Positions 54,584 through 63,647 of a stretch of DNA of 64,000 nucleotides are shown here, piece after piece; the stretch's first letter is position 1, and each line of letters starts with the position of its first letter. Source of the stretch: an uncultured Lachnospiraceae bacterium (GTDB lineage: Bacteria; Bacillota; Clostridia; Lachnospirales; Lachnospiraceae). Location: positions 8,608 through 72,607 of the forward strand of contig CAJTXA010000016.1 in assembly GCA_910579865.1 (NCBI GenBank), in the 5' to 3' direction. The notes beneath the pieces were generated by a model that saw nothing but the letters and a program-made list of their open reading frames with translations, was not told where the DNA came from and searched no databases. The position numbers were made by a program, and so were the translations under genes.

Positions 54584-56111
54584 AAAAATTAGTATTAAAT
54601 GGAAAGTTTTTCTATATTTTCTCGCTTTTACAATTTTATTGTTATTGATTTTATGGCTTCTTCAAACGGTTTATTTGGATGTTTTTTATAAAAATATCAA
54701 GCGGAGTGAGTTGCAAGATGCAATGAATCATTTGGTAAAGGCAGTGGATCGAGAAGATTTTGAAGAAACGGTTGCTAATATTGCCACTAGTTATGATATT
54801 AATGTCACTGTAATTGGAGAAAATAGAGAGGTAATTGTTGCAACGGAGAATATTTTTGTTGATCATGAAGGAAATTTGAATCAGGGACTTTTTTATGAAT
54901 GGTATGATTTAGCAAAAGAAAATAATGGGGAGTATCATGTGGATTATCTCGATGAAAATGGAGATAAAAAAAAGATACAAAGATTACCAAATGAGAGAGA
55001 AGAAAAAAGAGAATTTGGTGTTTTAGAACCAGCCGAGCGAAAAGAAATTCGAAATCAAATGGGAATGTTTATGAAACATGTACAAGAAGAGGTCACTTGG
55101 TTTAAAATTATTAAGAATGGACAGGGAGAGGAACGAGTGTTAATTCTTTCTGCTGTTATTACACCAGTTGATGCTACAGTACATACCTTACAGATCCAAT
55201 TTGCTTATATTTCCGCTATTTTAGTATTGTTGTCATTAGCAATGGCATGGATTTTATCACGAAATATTTCCCGTTCGATTATTCGGGTCAATCATGCAGC
55301 GAAAGAGTTAGCAAAGGCAAACTATGATGTTACTTTTGAAGCGAAGGATTACAGAGAGATTGCGGAATTATCGGATACATTAAATTATGCAACAGAAGAA
55401 TTAGCAAAGACCGAGAAATTTCAACGAGAGTTACTGGCTAATATTTCCCATGATTTGCGGACGCCGTTAACTATGATTATTGCCTATGCAGAGATTATGC
55501 GAGATTTGCCTGGCGAAAATACTCCTGAAAATGTACAGATTGTAATTGATGAGTCAAAGCGTTTGACGGCATTAGTAAATGATATGTTGGATGTATCGAA
55601 ACTTCAAGCTGGTGTATTGGCGTTAGATCAAAAGGAATATGATTTAACAGAAAGTATACGATCCGTGTTAAATCGTTTTGCGAAATTAACAGAACAAGAT
55701 GGATATACCATTCAATTTGAGTATTGGGAACATGTATTAGTAGAAGCAGATGAGTATAAAATTAATCAAGTAGTTTATAATTTAATTAATAATGCAATTA
55801 ATTATACAGGATTGGATAAAATTGTTTGGGTACGGCAGATTCAAGTAGGAGGAATTGTACGAATTGAAGTAATTGATAGTGGGATTGGAATTGCGAAAAC
55901 AGAACTTCCTTATGTATGGGAACGGTATTATAAAGTGGATAAGACACATAAACGAGCAGTAATGGGAACAGGGTTAGGACTTTCAATTGTAAAGAATATT
56001 TTGAAACTTCATGAGGCAAACTATGGGGTAAATAGTGAAATTGGAAAAGGAAGTACATTTTGGTTTGAATTACAAATAAAAAAAGTAATGGAAAAATTAG
56101 AGGTGATATGA
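54573..56111 (+). CDS. Sensor histidine kinase
   Basis: A 512-aa membrane kinase. TM1 (VFLYFLAFTILLLLILWLL), an extracytoplasmic sensor of ~170 residues, TM2 (ISAILVLLSLAMAWILS), a HAMP segment, HisKA with phospho-acceptor His293 (ANISHDLRTPLTMII), then the N box (NQVVYNLINNAINY) and G boxes (DSGIGIAKTEL; GTGLGLSIVKNILKLHEANY) of the ATPase domain. It pairs with the overlapping OmpR-type regulator. The ligand is unknown. A DUF4358 lipoprotein follows 62 bases later and may belong to the regulon. Confidence 0.93.
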   Translation: MKREKISIKWKVFLYFLAFTILLLLILWLLQTVYLDVFYKNIKRSELQDAMNHLVKAVDREDFEETVANIATSYDINVTVIGENREVIVATENIFVDHEGNLNQGLFYEWYDLAKENNGEYHVDYLDENGDKKKIQRLPNEREEKREFGVLEPAERKEIRNQMGMFMKHVQEEVTWFKIIKNGQGEERVLILSAVITPVDATVHTLQIQFAYISAILVLLSLAMAWILSRNISRSIIRVNHAAKELAKANYDVTFEAKDYREIAELSDTLNYATEELAKTEKFQRELLANISHDLRTPLTMIIAYAEIMRDLPGENTPENVQIVIDESKRLTALVNDMLDVSKLQAGVLALDQKEYDLTESIRSVLNRFAKLTEQDGYTIQFEYWEHVLVEADEYKINQVVYNLINNAINYTGLDKIVWVRQIQVGGIVRIEVIDSGIGIAKTELPYVWERYYKVDKTHKRAVMGTGLGLSIVKNILKLHEANYGVNSEIGKGSTFWFELQIKKVMEKLEVI

Positions 56112-56173
56112 TATTCTTATAAAGGTAATTATGAAATGAAAAGAAATATGTTAGAAAAAGAAAGGATGTATCT

Positions 56174-56713
56174 ATGAGAAAAACAATAGCTACTTTTTGT
56201 ATAGCAGGAATGTTGCTTGGATGTACTTCCTGTGGAACAAAGCAACCAGAGACTACACAACAGACAGTACAAGTGACTTTAACTGAGATTCATACTGCAG
56301 TAAAGGATGCCTATGGAGAGACTTATTTGCCGGAGATGGCCTATGAAGCAGAACCATTTGCATCTATATTTGGAATTGGTTCGGATCTCTATGAAGAGTT
56401 TATAGCAGAAGGACCAATGATGAGTGCACATGTAGATACTTTTGTAGCAGTAAAAGCAAAAGAAGGAAAAGCAGAAGAGGTAGAACAAATCTTACAGACT
56501 TATCAAGATAATCTATTGAATAATTCTCTTCAATATCCAATGAATCTTGGAAAAGTGGAAGGAGCAAAGCTGTATCGGAATGGAGATTATGTCTTTTACT
56601 TTATTTTAGGAGGTTATCCAGATGATGTAGATGAGATCGATTCAAAAAAAGCAAAAGAAATGAATCAGATTGGTGTAGATGCGATAGAAGAATTACTTGG
56701 GAAAGCAGACTAA
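56174..56713 (+). CDS. DUF4358-type lipoprotein
   Basis: A 179-aa exported lipoprotein: signal MRKTIATFCIAGMLLGCTSC with Cys17 as the likely lipid site. The body has the DUF4358 features GIGSDLYEEFIAEGPMMSAH, VDTFVAVKAKEGKAEEVEQI and LQYPMNLGKVEGAKL. Proteins of this family are common in Lachnospiraceae; their function is not known to me. The location after a two-component system suggests co-regulation or an envelope-stress role. Confidence 0.8.
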   Translation: MRKTIATFCIAGMLLGCTSCGTKQPETTQQTVQVTLTEIHTAVKDAYGETYLPEMAYEAEPFASIFGIGSDLYEEFIAEGPMMSAHVDTFVAVKAKEGKAEEVEQILQTYQDNLLNNSLQYPMNLGKVEGAKLYRNGDYVFYFILGGYPDDVDEIDSKKAKEMNQIGVDAIEELLGKAD

Positions 56714-56826
56714 TGCAAAGAAAAGATTTTCCTTTGAAAATTTTTATAAAAATGCTAGAAAGAGATGGATTTTTTTTATTGTTCTTAGGCAGAAAAGAAA
56801 AAGTTTTTTAGATTTAACAGAAATGA

Positions 56827-56856
56827 TTGACAGTTCACATAAGTTTGGAGTATAGT
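56827..56856 (+). promoter_or_regulatory. Promoter of FapA-like gene
   Basis: A perfect TTGACA (56827-56832), 18-base spacer, TATAGT (56851-56856). Confidence 0.7.
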
Positions 56857-56933
56857 AGTAATAAGTTCAGTGATTGTGACAGATACTGAAGTAACTATGT
56901 AGTGCAGATAAACATGATAAGGCAGGAATGTGA

Positions 56934-58349
56934 ATGGATATGCTAAAAGGGGATGTAATTGATAACTTTGAACGTTCGGATTCGATTGTCTATATATCTG
57001 ATGACAAGATGACTGCAACGCTGGATCTGGTAAAGCCACGTGATGGTTCACCCTATACAGTAAAGCAATTGATCTTATTACTGAATAGTAATGGTGTAAA
57101 GCAGGGCATCAATCAACAGATCCTGCAACAGATGATTGATAATCAGCTCTATTATACTGCAACAACAGTAGCACAAGGAAAAGTGCCAAAAGATGGTCAA
57201 GATGGTCGCTATCAGTACTTTTTCCAAGTAGGAAAAAGTAGCACTCCTAAAGTATTGCCAGATGGTACAGTTGATTATCTGAATATGGACTTATTTGAGT
57301 CCGTTACAGTTGGTCAGGTTGTGGCAGAGTATATACCGGCAACGAACGGAGAATATGGATATACTGTAGTAGGTGACCTTATGACACCCAAAAAAGGTGC
57401 AAACCTTCCACCGCTTAGAGGTTCAGGTTTTACAGTATCAGAAGATAAAAAACAGTATATTTCTATTCTTAATGGTAAAGTTGAATTAAAAGATGATGGT
57501 AAACTGGAAATTTCCAATATCTACAATATAGCAGGTAATTTGGATATTTCTATTGGTAACGTGCGCTTTGATGGTGACGTATATGTAAGTGGTAATGTAT
57601 CGGCAGGGCTTTCGATTATGGCAAAAGGTAATGTTGTAATTGATGGAACTGTGGAAAGTGTGAATATTCGTAGCGGTGGAGATGTGATTTTGAGGAAAGG
57701 TATGATGGGTGGTGGAGAAGGACAGATTGAAGCGGAGGGCAGTGTGACAGGACGCTTCTTTGAAGCAGTGACAATTAAGGCAAAAGGATCTGTTCGAGGC
57801 GACTACTTTTTAAATTGCAAAATTACAACAGAGGATATTTTAGAAGTTACTGGTGTGAAGGGTGTTATACTAGGTGGTAGTGTAAGGGCATTAAAATTAA
57901 TTAAAGCACAGACACTTGGAAATTCAGCAGAATTACCTACTATTGTAGAGACAGGCGTAACAGATCAGTATATGAAGCGTTATAATGAAATGGGACAGAT
58001 GTTAGCTAAAGTAGATTCCGAGGTTTCTATATTAGAAAGAAATGCAGCTATGTTTGAAACAGCGGCAGCACGAGCAAAAAAAGTTCGAGTGGATGATCCT
58101 ACTTATTTAAAGATTAAACAAGTACTTCAGTTGAAGAATGACGAAAAAGATCGGCTTCATAAACAACGGAAGGAAATGTCAGATGCGATTGCGATGAAGG
58201 GAAATTCGAAAGTAAGGATTAGTGGTACTGTATTTCCTGGAGTAAAAGTAATTATTGACTCTGAGATTTTGAATATAGCGGATAAAGTTAAGAATGTGGA
58301 GTTTGTTCTTCGGGAGGGGAATGTGACTCCTTTGGTAAAGTTTTCTTAA
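56934..58349 (+). CDS. FapA-like protein (DUF342)
   Basis: A 471-aa cytoplasmic protein. The N-terminal ~160 residues form the DUF342/FapA N domain (GYTVVGDLMTPKKGANLPPL). A right-handed beta-helix follows, visible as regular V/I-G repeats (GNLDISIGNVRFDGDVYVSG, then NVVIDGTVESVNIRSGGDVI), then a coiled coil and a short C-terminal beta segment. FapA-type proteins have been linked to polar or flagellar localisation and polymer-like assembly in other bacteria; no flagellar genes are near. It is monocistronic with its own promoter and terminator. Confidence 0.85.
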   Translation: MDMLKGDVIDNFERSDSIVYISDDKMTATLDLVKPRDGSPYTVKQLILLLNSNGVKQGINQQILQQMIDNQLYYTATTVAQGKVPKDGQDGRYQYFFQVGKSSTPKVLPDGTVDYLNMDLFESVTVGQVVAEYIPATNGEYGYTVVGDLMTPKKGANLPPLRGSGFTVSEDKKQYISILNGKVELKDDGKLEISNIYNIAGNLDISIGNVRFDGDVYVSGNVSAGLSIMAKGNVVIDGTVESVNIRSGGDVILRKGMMGGGEGQIEAEGSVTGRFFEAVTIKAKGSVRGDYFLNCKITTEDILEVTGVKGVILGGSVRALKLIKAQTLGNSAELPTIVETGVTDQYMKRYNEMGQMLAKVDSEVSILERNAAMFETAAARAKKVRVDDPTYLKIKQVLQLKNDEKDRLHKQRKEMSDAIAMKGNSKVRISGTVFPGVKVIIDSEILNIADKVKNVEFVLREGNVTPLVKFS

Positions 58350-58375
58350 AATAAATGAATGAAATTGTGTATAAT

Positions 58376-58404
58376 AGCAGGAAGGTTTCTTCCTGCTTTT
58401 TTTT
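58376..58404 (+). terminator. Rho-independent terminator after FapA-like gene
   Basis: AGCAGGAAG (58376-58384) pairs with CTTCCTGCT (58389-58397), followed by a run of T. Confidence 0.88.
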
Positions 58405-58452
58405 GTTTGGTTTATGATGGAAGGGTGAGTTTAGAGGGGATAATTTTTTATT

Positions 58453-58472
58453 TAGTTGTCAACTAGTTGTCA
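58453..58472 (+). repeat. Direct repeat upstream of VTC/DUF4956 operon
   Basis: TAGTTGTCA occurs at 58453-58461 and again at 58464-58472, one helical turn apart, about 55 bases before the first gene. Spacing by 11 bases suggests two binding sites on one DNA face for a regulator. Confidence 0.5.
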
Positions 58473-58525
58473 CATAGGGAGGATAGAATGGTTTTTAGAG
58501 GACATATTGGAAAGGAGGTTAGAGG

Positions 58526-59326
58526 ATGGCAGTTGAGGTTTTTAATCGTGTGGAGAGAAAGTATTTATTAGAGGAAGATGTGTATGAAAAGTTGAAAAAG
58601 AGGTTGGAAGAGAAGATGGAAGTGGATAGTTATAATCGAGGAGAAAAGTTTTATTCGATTATGAATATTTATTATGATACACCTTCTGATGAATTGATTC
58701 GAAATTCATTGGAACATCCAGTTTATAAGGAGAAATTGAGGTTGAGAAGTTATGGGGTTCCACAGATGGAGGATTTGGTTTTTTTGGAAATTAAGAAAAA
58801 GTTTGGTGGAATAGTAAATAAGAGGAGAACGTCATTGCTGTTATCGGAAGCTTATGAATATTTACATAATGGAAAGATGCCAATGGAATCTTGTTATAGT
58901 AATCAGCAGGTTTTGCGGGAGATTGATGCATTTTTAAAGCGGTATTGTTTGCTGCCAAAGGTATTTCTTGCATATGATAGGATGGCTTTTTTTGGTAGGG
59001 AGGATAAAGCGTTTCGAGTGACGTTTGATACGAATCTTCGGACTAGACGAGAAGAGGTAAGATTGGAAAAGGGAATGGGAGGAATACAGCTTTTAGAGGA
59101 GGGAATCTGGTTGATGGAGGTAAAGATTATGGGAGCAGCACCTCTTTGGTTTACACATTTGCTTTCAGAGTATCAAATTTATCCTGTTTCTTTTTCTAAG
59201 TATGGAACAGAGTATAAAAGGTATTTATTACAACAGAATGTATTAAAAGGAGAAGAGAAGTTATGTTTGAAACAATTGTTACATCAACCAATGGAACAAC
59301 ATTATCGATTGGTACAACAGTATTGA
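58526..59326 (+). CDS. VTC-domain protein (polyphosphate-polymerase-like, CYTH superfamily)
   Basis: A 266-aa protein. FNRVERKYLLEEDVYEKL, IYYDTPSDELIRNSL, KLRLRSYGVPQMEDLVFLEI and ALDKGI-like late segments fit the VTC tunnel fold, with the basic KLRLR strand and the ERKY element that bind phosphate chains. In yeast VTC4 makes polyphosphate; bacterial members are found beside DUF4956 membrane proteins, exactly as here. Its last 64 bases overlap the DUF4956 gene in another frame, showing strong coupling. Enzyme activity is not proven by sequence. Confidence 0.82.
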   Translation: MAVEVFNRVERKYLLEEDVYEKLKKRLEEKMEVDSYNRGEKFYSIMNIYYDTPSDELIRNSLEHPVYKEKLRLRSYGVPQMEDLVFLEIKKKFGGIVNKRRTSLLLSEAYEYLHNGKMPMESCYSNQQVLREIDAFLKRYCLLPKVFLAYDRMAFFGREDKAFRVTFDTNLRTRREEVRLEKGMGGIQLLEEGIWLMEVKIMGAAPLWFTHLLSEYQIYPVSFSKYGTEYKRYLLQQNVLKGEEKLCLKQLLHQPMEQHYRLVQQY

Positions 59327-59955
59327 GTATGGTGCTTGCACTTTTTCTGGGATTCGTAGTGAGCCTTGCTTATATGGTAAGTGGAAAGGGGAATGAGTAT
59401 TCTTATTCAACACGTTTTACAATTACCCTTGCACTTTTACCTTGTATGGTTTCTGTAGTAATTTTATTGGTAGGAACAGATGTTGCTAGAGCGTTTTCGA
59501 TTGCCGGGGTTTTTTCGTTGGTGCGTTTTCGGAGTTTGCCTGGGGATTCTAGAGATATTTCTTGTGTGTTTTTTGCTATGGCAGTAGGACTATGCGTTGG
59601 AATGGGATTTTTGACATTGGCGGTTTTGGTAACCTTTTTCATTGGATTGGCTATGATGGGAATTTATCTGTCTGGTTTTGCTGCATTGCGAGTAGAGAAA
59701 AAAGAGTTGAAAATTACTGTACCAGAAAATATGAATTTTACTGGAGCTTTTGATGATTTGCTGGGAAAACATACAGAGAAGTATTCTTTGGAACGGATTC
59801 GAACAACAAATATGGGGACGCTTTATGAATTGACTTTTTTGGTACAAATGAAAAAAGAAGTAGATGAAAAGGAAATGATGGATGCAATTCGGTGTCGGAA
59901 TGGGAACTTAAATATTGTGCTTTGTAAGTGTGGAGAAAATACAATGGTTTTGTAG
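59263..59955 (+). CDS. DUF4956 membrane protein
   Basis: A 230-aa protein with about four TM helices in the first 150 residues (VLSMVLALFLGFVVSLAYMV; SIAGVFSLVRFRSLPGDSRD is the family signature loop). The C-terminal ~75 residues are soluble. The start at 59263 has AAAAGGAGAAGAGAAGTT, which lies inside the VTC gene. The pair VTC + DUF4956 often neighbours a CotH-type kinase gene in Firmicutes, but none is seen here. Confidence 0.85.
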   Translation: MFETIVTSTNGTTLSIGTTVLSMVLALFLGFVVSLAYMVSGKGNEYSYSTRFTITLALLPCMVSVVILLVGTDVARAFSIAGVFSLVRFRSLPGDSRDISCVFFAMAVGLCVGMGFLTLAVLVTFFIGLAMMGIYLSGFAALRVEKKELKITVPENMNFTGAFDDLLGKHTEKYSLERIRTTNMGTLYELTFLVQMKKEVDEKEMMDAIRCRNGNLNIVLCKCGENTMVL

Positions 59956-60066
59956 GTTTTTAAAGTTTTGTGTGTAATAAAAAATAGAATGTGGTATAAT
60001 ACATAGAAAGAAAATACTAGAGTTGTTATTTTTGGATAAAGACCAAAGAAAAGGGGTAGTTTTTCT

Positions 60067-61071
60067 ATGTATCAATATGGACCTTCGGAATGGTTGTTAT
60101 TTTTTTATTTTTATTGTTTTTGTGGGTGGATATGGGAGTGTTTTTATGTGTCAGTAAAGCAAAAAAAGTGGGTCAATCGAGGTTTTTTGCATGGACCTTT
60201 TTTACCGATTTATGGTTCTGGAGCAATTTGTGTATTGCTTATGACAATTCCTGTAAAGGAACATCTTTTTGCTGTATTTTTTATGGGAATGTTGGGGGCT
60301 ACTGTATTAGAATATATGACAGGATGTATAATGGAAAAGCTATTTGGAGTTCGGTATTGGGATTATAGTAATATTCCTTTGAATCTGCATGGATATATTT
60401 GTTTAATAGCTTCGATTGGATGGGGAATTTTTTCTGTTATTATGATTCGAGTAGTACATTTGCCAGTGGAACAGATGGTGTATTGGATATCAGAGACAAA
60501 AAGGGAGACATTGGCGATTTTTATTACAGTAATTTTCGTGGTTGATTTTACAAAGTCCTTCCAAGAGGCAATGGATTTAAAGGAATTGATGGTACGACTA
60601 ACAGAGGGAAATGAGGAAATCCGGCGTTTGCAAAAGAGAATAGATGTAATTATTGCCGTATTAAATGAGGAAAAGGATGGAATTTGGGAAAAGGCAGAAG
60701 AAGGGATTCATAAATATAGTGAATATGTAAAGGAGTATAAAGAAAGAACGGAAGAGAAGAGATTGGAAAAAAGAACAATAAAAGAGGACGGAATGGAGCG
60801 ATATCGTCAATGGAAAACAGAGCTTATTGAGGCAGCATCTCATTTTGCAAATGGTTTGTCAGATCAGATCTTATGGAAGAATAAAGAAGGGATAGATAAG
60901 GAATTGGAGATGACAAAAAGTAGTATTCAAAAATTACGGAGTATGTTTGAATGGAATCGAAGAAAGGAATTTGTAAGTTCTGGTAAAATTTTAAAAAGAA
61001 ATCCTGGAGTATCTTCAAAGGAATATGCAGAAGCTTTAAAAGAAGTGCAGGAGATGGACAAGACAAAGTGA
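60067..61071 (+). CDS. CmpB-like putative ABC permease membrane protein with long cytoplasmic tail
   Basis: A 334-aa protein. The first ~180 residues carry five TM helices with the CmpB (ABC_trans_CmpB) features FYCFCGWIWECFYVSVKQKK, WVNRGFLHGPFLPIYGSGAI and TGCIMEKLFGVRYWDYSNIP. The remaining ~150 residues are highly charged and likely coiled coil. Family members are called putative ABC permeases, but no ATPase gene is present here and transport is unproven. It is followed 13 bases later by the DUF2974 hydrolase. Confidence 0.82.
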   Translation: MYQYGPSEWLLFFYFYCFCGWIWECFYVSVKQKKWVNRGFLHGPFLPIYGSGAICVLLMTIPVKEHLFAVFFMGMLGATVLEYMTGCIMEKLFGVRYWDYSNIPLNLHGYICLIASIGWGIFSVIMIRVVHLPVEQMVYWISETKRETLAIFITVIFVVDFTKSFQEAMDLKELMVRLTEGNEEIRRLQKRIDVIIAVLNEEKDGIWEKAEEGIHKYSEYVKEYKERTEEKRLEKRTIKEDGMERYRQWKTELIEAASHFANGLSDQILWKNKEGIDKELEMTKSSIQKLRSMFEWNRRKEFVSSGKILKRNPGVSSKEYAEALKEVQEMDKTK

Positions 61072-61084
61072 TGAGGTGTAGAAA

Positions 61085-62245
61085 ATGAGTAATATTCTGG
61101 ATTATCTGGATTGGAGAGGAGATATCTGTATGGCGGATGCGCCATTTAATGAAGTGGACAATTTGCTTTTATCTGAGCTTTCTTATGTGGCACTGGATGG
61201 GATATTATCTGGATTAGAGGAAGATGTCTGGATAACCGTAAAAGAGGCAGGAAAGATTTTTTTTTCTAGGCATAATAAAGAGGAAATTTATGAGGATCGT
61301 TCTTTGATGGCAAAAGCTCCTTTTGTTTTGGAAAAAATGGCAAAAGTAAAACGATTTCAGGATCTTAGACTTTCATGTTATGTAAATCAAATTGATGAGG
61401 AGGAAGAAAAGCAGTTTTCTGCGTTGGTGGTAGAATGTCAAGATACTACGTATTTTGTGGCATTTCGTGGGACAGATGATACATTGGTGGGGTGGAAAGA
61501 AGATTTTAATATGAGCTATATTTCCGCAGTTCCTTCTCAGTTAGAGGCAGTTTCTTATTTGGAGCAGGTGGCAAAAAAAGTAAAAGGACGACTTCGTTTG
61601 GGAGGTCATTCAAAAGGAGGGAATCTGGCTGTTTATGCTGCTGTAAAATGTAAAAAAGAAGTACAAGATCGAATTATTGAAATTTATAATAATGATGGCC
61701 CTGGATTTTCCAAAGAAATGTTGAGCAGCAGAGAATATGGTAGGATACGGGAAAGGATTTGGACAATTGTTCCTCAGACTTCAATTGTGGGGATGTTATT
61801 GGAACATGAGGAAGAATATTTGGTGACAAAAAGCAGTCAAAGTGGGATTATGCAGCATGACCCGCTTTCTTGGGAGGTGCTTGGGCCGAAATTTGTTTAT
61901 TTAGATGAACTTAAGAAAAATAGTCGGATTTTGGATCTTACATTAAAGAACTGGATTAATAAAATGACAAGAGAACAGAGGGAAGAATTTGTGATGGCTC
62001 TTTTTCATGTGCTTTATGAAACTGGTGCAAGGAATCTGTCGGAGTTAAGCGAGGATAAGCTGGGAAATTTTGGGGCTTTGATTAAGACAGCAAAAGCAGT
62101 AAAACATATGACAGCAGAAGATCAGGAGATGCTTATAAAAGTGATTCGAGGGTTGATAAAAGCTTATAAAGATGTTGTTAAGGAAGAATATTTTCCAGAG
62201 TGCCTAAAAGCACAAGGAGAACGAAAGGGAATTAGAAAAAAATAA
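61085..62245 (+). CDS. DUF2974/Mbeg1-like alpha/beta hydrolase (lipase-like)
   Basis: A 386-aa soluble protein. The N-terminus ILDYLDWRGDICMADAPFNE and NEVDNLLLSELSYVALDGIL is typical of the Mbeg1/DUF2974 group. VECQDTTYFVAFRGTDDTLV gives the oxyanion strand, and LRLGGHSKGGNLAVYAAVKC is the nucleophile elbow (Ser in GHSKGG). The likely Asp lies in NNDGPGFSKEM and the His later in the chain. These proteins resemble class-3 lipases; the substrate is unknown. It is co-transcribed with the CmpB-like gene and closed by a terminator. Confidence 0.83.
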   Translation: MSNILDYLDWRGDICMADAPFNEVDNLLLSELSYVALDGILSGLEEDVWITVKEAGKIFFSRHNKEEIYEDRSLMAKAPFVLEKMAKVKRFQDLRLSCYVNQIDEEEEKQFSALVVECQDTTYFVAFRGTDDTLVGWKEDFNMSYISAVPSQLEAVSYLEQVAKKVKGRLRLGGHSKGGNLAVYAAVKCKKEVQDRIIEIYNNDGPGFSKEMLSSREYGRIRERIWTIVPQTSIVGMLLEHEEEYLVTKSSQSGIMQHDPLSWEVLGPKFVYLDELKKNSRILDLTLKNWINKMTREQREEFVMALFHVLYETGARNLSELSEDKLGNFGALIKTAKAVKHMTAEDQEMLIKVIRGLIKAYKDVVKEEYFPECLKAQGERKGIRKK

Positions 62246-62268
62246 GAAGATATAGATAGAAAAATAGG

Positions 62269-62309
62269 AAGGACTTTTTATGTAAAGAGTTACATAAAAG
62301 GTCTTTTTT
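62269..62309 (+). terminator. Rho-independent terminator after DUF2974 gene
   Basis: AAGGACTTTTTATGTAA pairs with TTACATAAAAGGTCTTT, followed by TTTT. Confidence 0.8.
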
Positions 62310-62600
62310 AAATGCTGAAAATGGGTTTTTGTTTGTAAGGAATAAACGGTATAGTTTAAAATATAAAACAACTTTACAATTTTTTGATCAGTTATATAAT
62401 AAAAAATAGTAGAATAATCTGCTCACCACGCCGCAAAAAATGAATACCAGAAACGCCGCAAAGCCGCATAAACACTATGTTTTTGCGGCTTTGCCCGTTC
62501 CTGTGGCTGCGGTATAAAAATCTGTTTTGACGCCCATTTGACGCCCTAACTCGACGGACAGATATAAGCCGCCATAAGAAGCAGTAAAAAGATATGCCCG
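62310..62600. other. Boundary between host DNA and GC-rich integrative element
   Basis: Up to about 62,420 the sequence is AT-rich like the host; from CTGCTCACCACGCCGC onward it turns GC-rich and keeps that composition to the end of the window. No gene lies here. GCAAAGCCGCA (62458-62468) and TGCGGCTTTGC (62484-62494) form a perfect 11-bp hairpin that probably ends integrase transcription. The attachment-site core should be near 62,380-62,440, but the other element end is outside the window. Confidence 0.55.
62458..62494 (-). terminator. Hairpin downstream of the integrase gene
   Basis: A perfect 11-bp stem (GCAAAGCCGCA/TGCGGCTTTGC) with a 15-base loop, about 107 bases after the integrase stop in its direction of transcription. 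Confidence 0.55.
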
Positions 62601-63407
62601 TCAAAGCTCTAAATCAGTGCTTTTTTTCTTTGCCTTGCCCTTTGCTTTTTTTGGCTCGGCTTCCTTTGCTTTTGGCGGGTCTGCTTTCCCTACTGCGTCA
62701 TGGTATGCGTCAAGCACTTCTTTCTTTCGTTCAAGCCGCACGTCCACATAACGCGCTGTGACTGCTTCAAAGTTCATAGACAGCCCAAGCGATACGCCGA
62801 TACCCGCAAGCGTGTGTCCCAAGACTTCGCCCACTGTGTAGAAGTCACCCGTCAGTTGGTGCATATTCGTAGCTGCCGTATGCCTTAAATCATGGAAACA
62901 GATATGTGGCATTTCCAAATCTTCAAGCAGCTTTCCAAACTGTGAAGATACCCACGACGCGGCAATCGGCGCACCGTCGGCTTTCGCCACAACAAGGTCA
63001 TTGTCATAGTAAGGCTTCCCGTCCTTTGACGCGTTGGTTTCGATATAGCGGTATTTCCGGGCATGGCTCAACGCCACGCTCAACACGCGCTTTGCCCCAG
63101 CTGCGGTGGACGGTCGCAGATTTACCCTTGCATAGCTTTCTACCCATTCATTAAGATAGTTGGCGACGGTCTGCTTGCGCTGTGAAGTAATAGACGCAAT
63201 CTGTCCCGGATTTTGTAGCTTTGTCCGCATTTCCGCTTCATGCTGTGAAGCGTCGCGTTTGGTGGCAAAGCCGCGTTTCGTATAGGTTTTCTTTGCCCCG
63301 TCCGGGGCTGTGTACTTTATATCAACATCATAGACAGTGCCAGGTCGTCCAGTCAGAACGCCGTTACTGTCACGTTTGTTTTTGACCTGTCTTGTTCTGA
63401 TAGCCAT
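62601..63407 (-). pseudogene. Tyrosine-recombinase integrase with internal deletion of the catalytic core
   Basis: A 268-aa reading frame where related integrases have about 380-400. The arm-binding N-terminus (GTVYDVDIKYTAPDGAKKTY; RGFATKRDASQHEAEMRTKL) and SAM-like core-binding domain (YLNEWVESYARVNLRPSTAA) are intact. The sequence then passes from RKYRYIETNA directly to SKDGKPYYDNDLV, skipping the section that normally holds the first catalytic Arg and the beta-sheet Lys. The later box HDLRHTAAT, the His of GHTLAG and the Tyr of TARYVDV remain. The deletion is in frame, so a protein may be made, but it should be inactive. GC content differs clearly from the host genes. Confidence 0.75.
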
Positions 63408-63410
63408 AGC

Positions 63411-63647
63411 CTAACCCTCTTGTGCCGCCGGGGGCTTCGCTGCTATCTTTGCTCTCTGGTACCAGTCCCAAATGGCGGCGTCCGCTATCAAGCGTCGGTT
63501 TCCATTCTGGATATATTCAAGCTCGCCGTTATCCATAAGCTCACGCAGTTTGTTTTCCCCGATACCGCTAATCTTGCTCATCTGTTCAACGGTCTTTAAC
63601 ATGGGGAACATGGGTGTAACGGGGCTTGCTGTTTCTCGTTTTGCCAT
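63411..63647 (-). CDS. Excisionase-type helix-turn-helix protein
   Basis: A 78-aa MerR/excisionase-like DNA-binding protein: MLKTVEQMSKISGIGENKLR then ELMDNGELEYIQNGNRRLIA is the usual winged-helix reading of ICE excisionases, with a basic NGNRR wing. It lies 3 bases before the integrase gene on the same strand, the normal xis-int order of Tn916-like and related elements. The ribosome site AAAGGGGGTATTTTCCT precedes it. Confidence 0.85.
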   Translation of the reverse strand: MAKRETASPVTPMFPMLKTVEQMSKISGIGENKLRELMDNGELEYIQNGNRRLIADAAIWDWYQRAKIAAKPPAAQEG

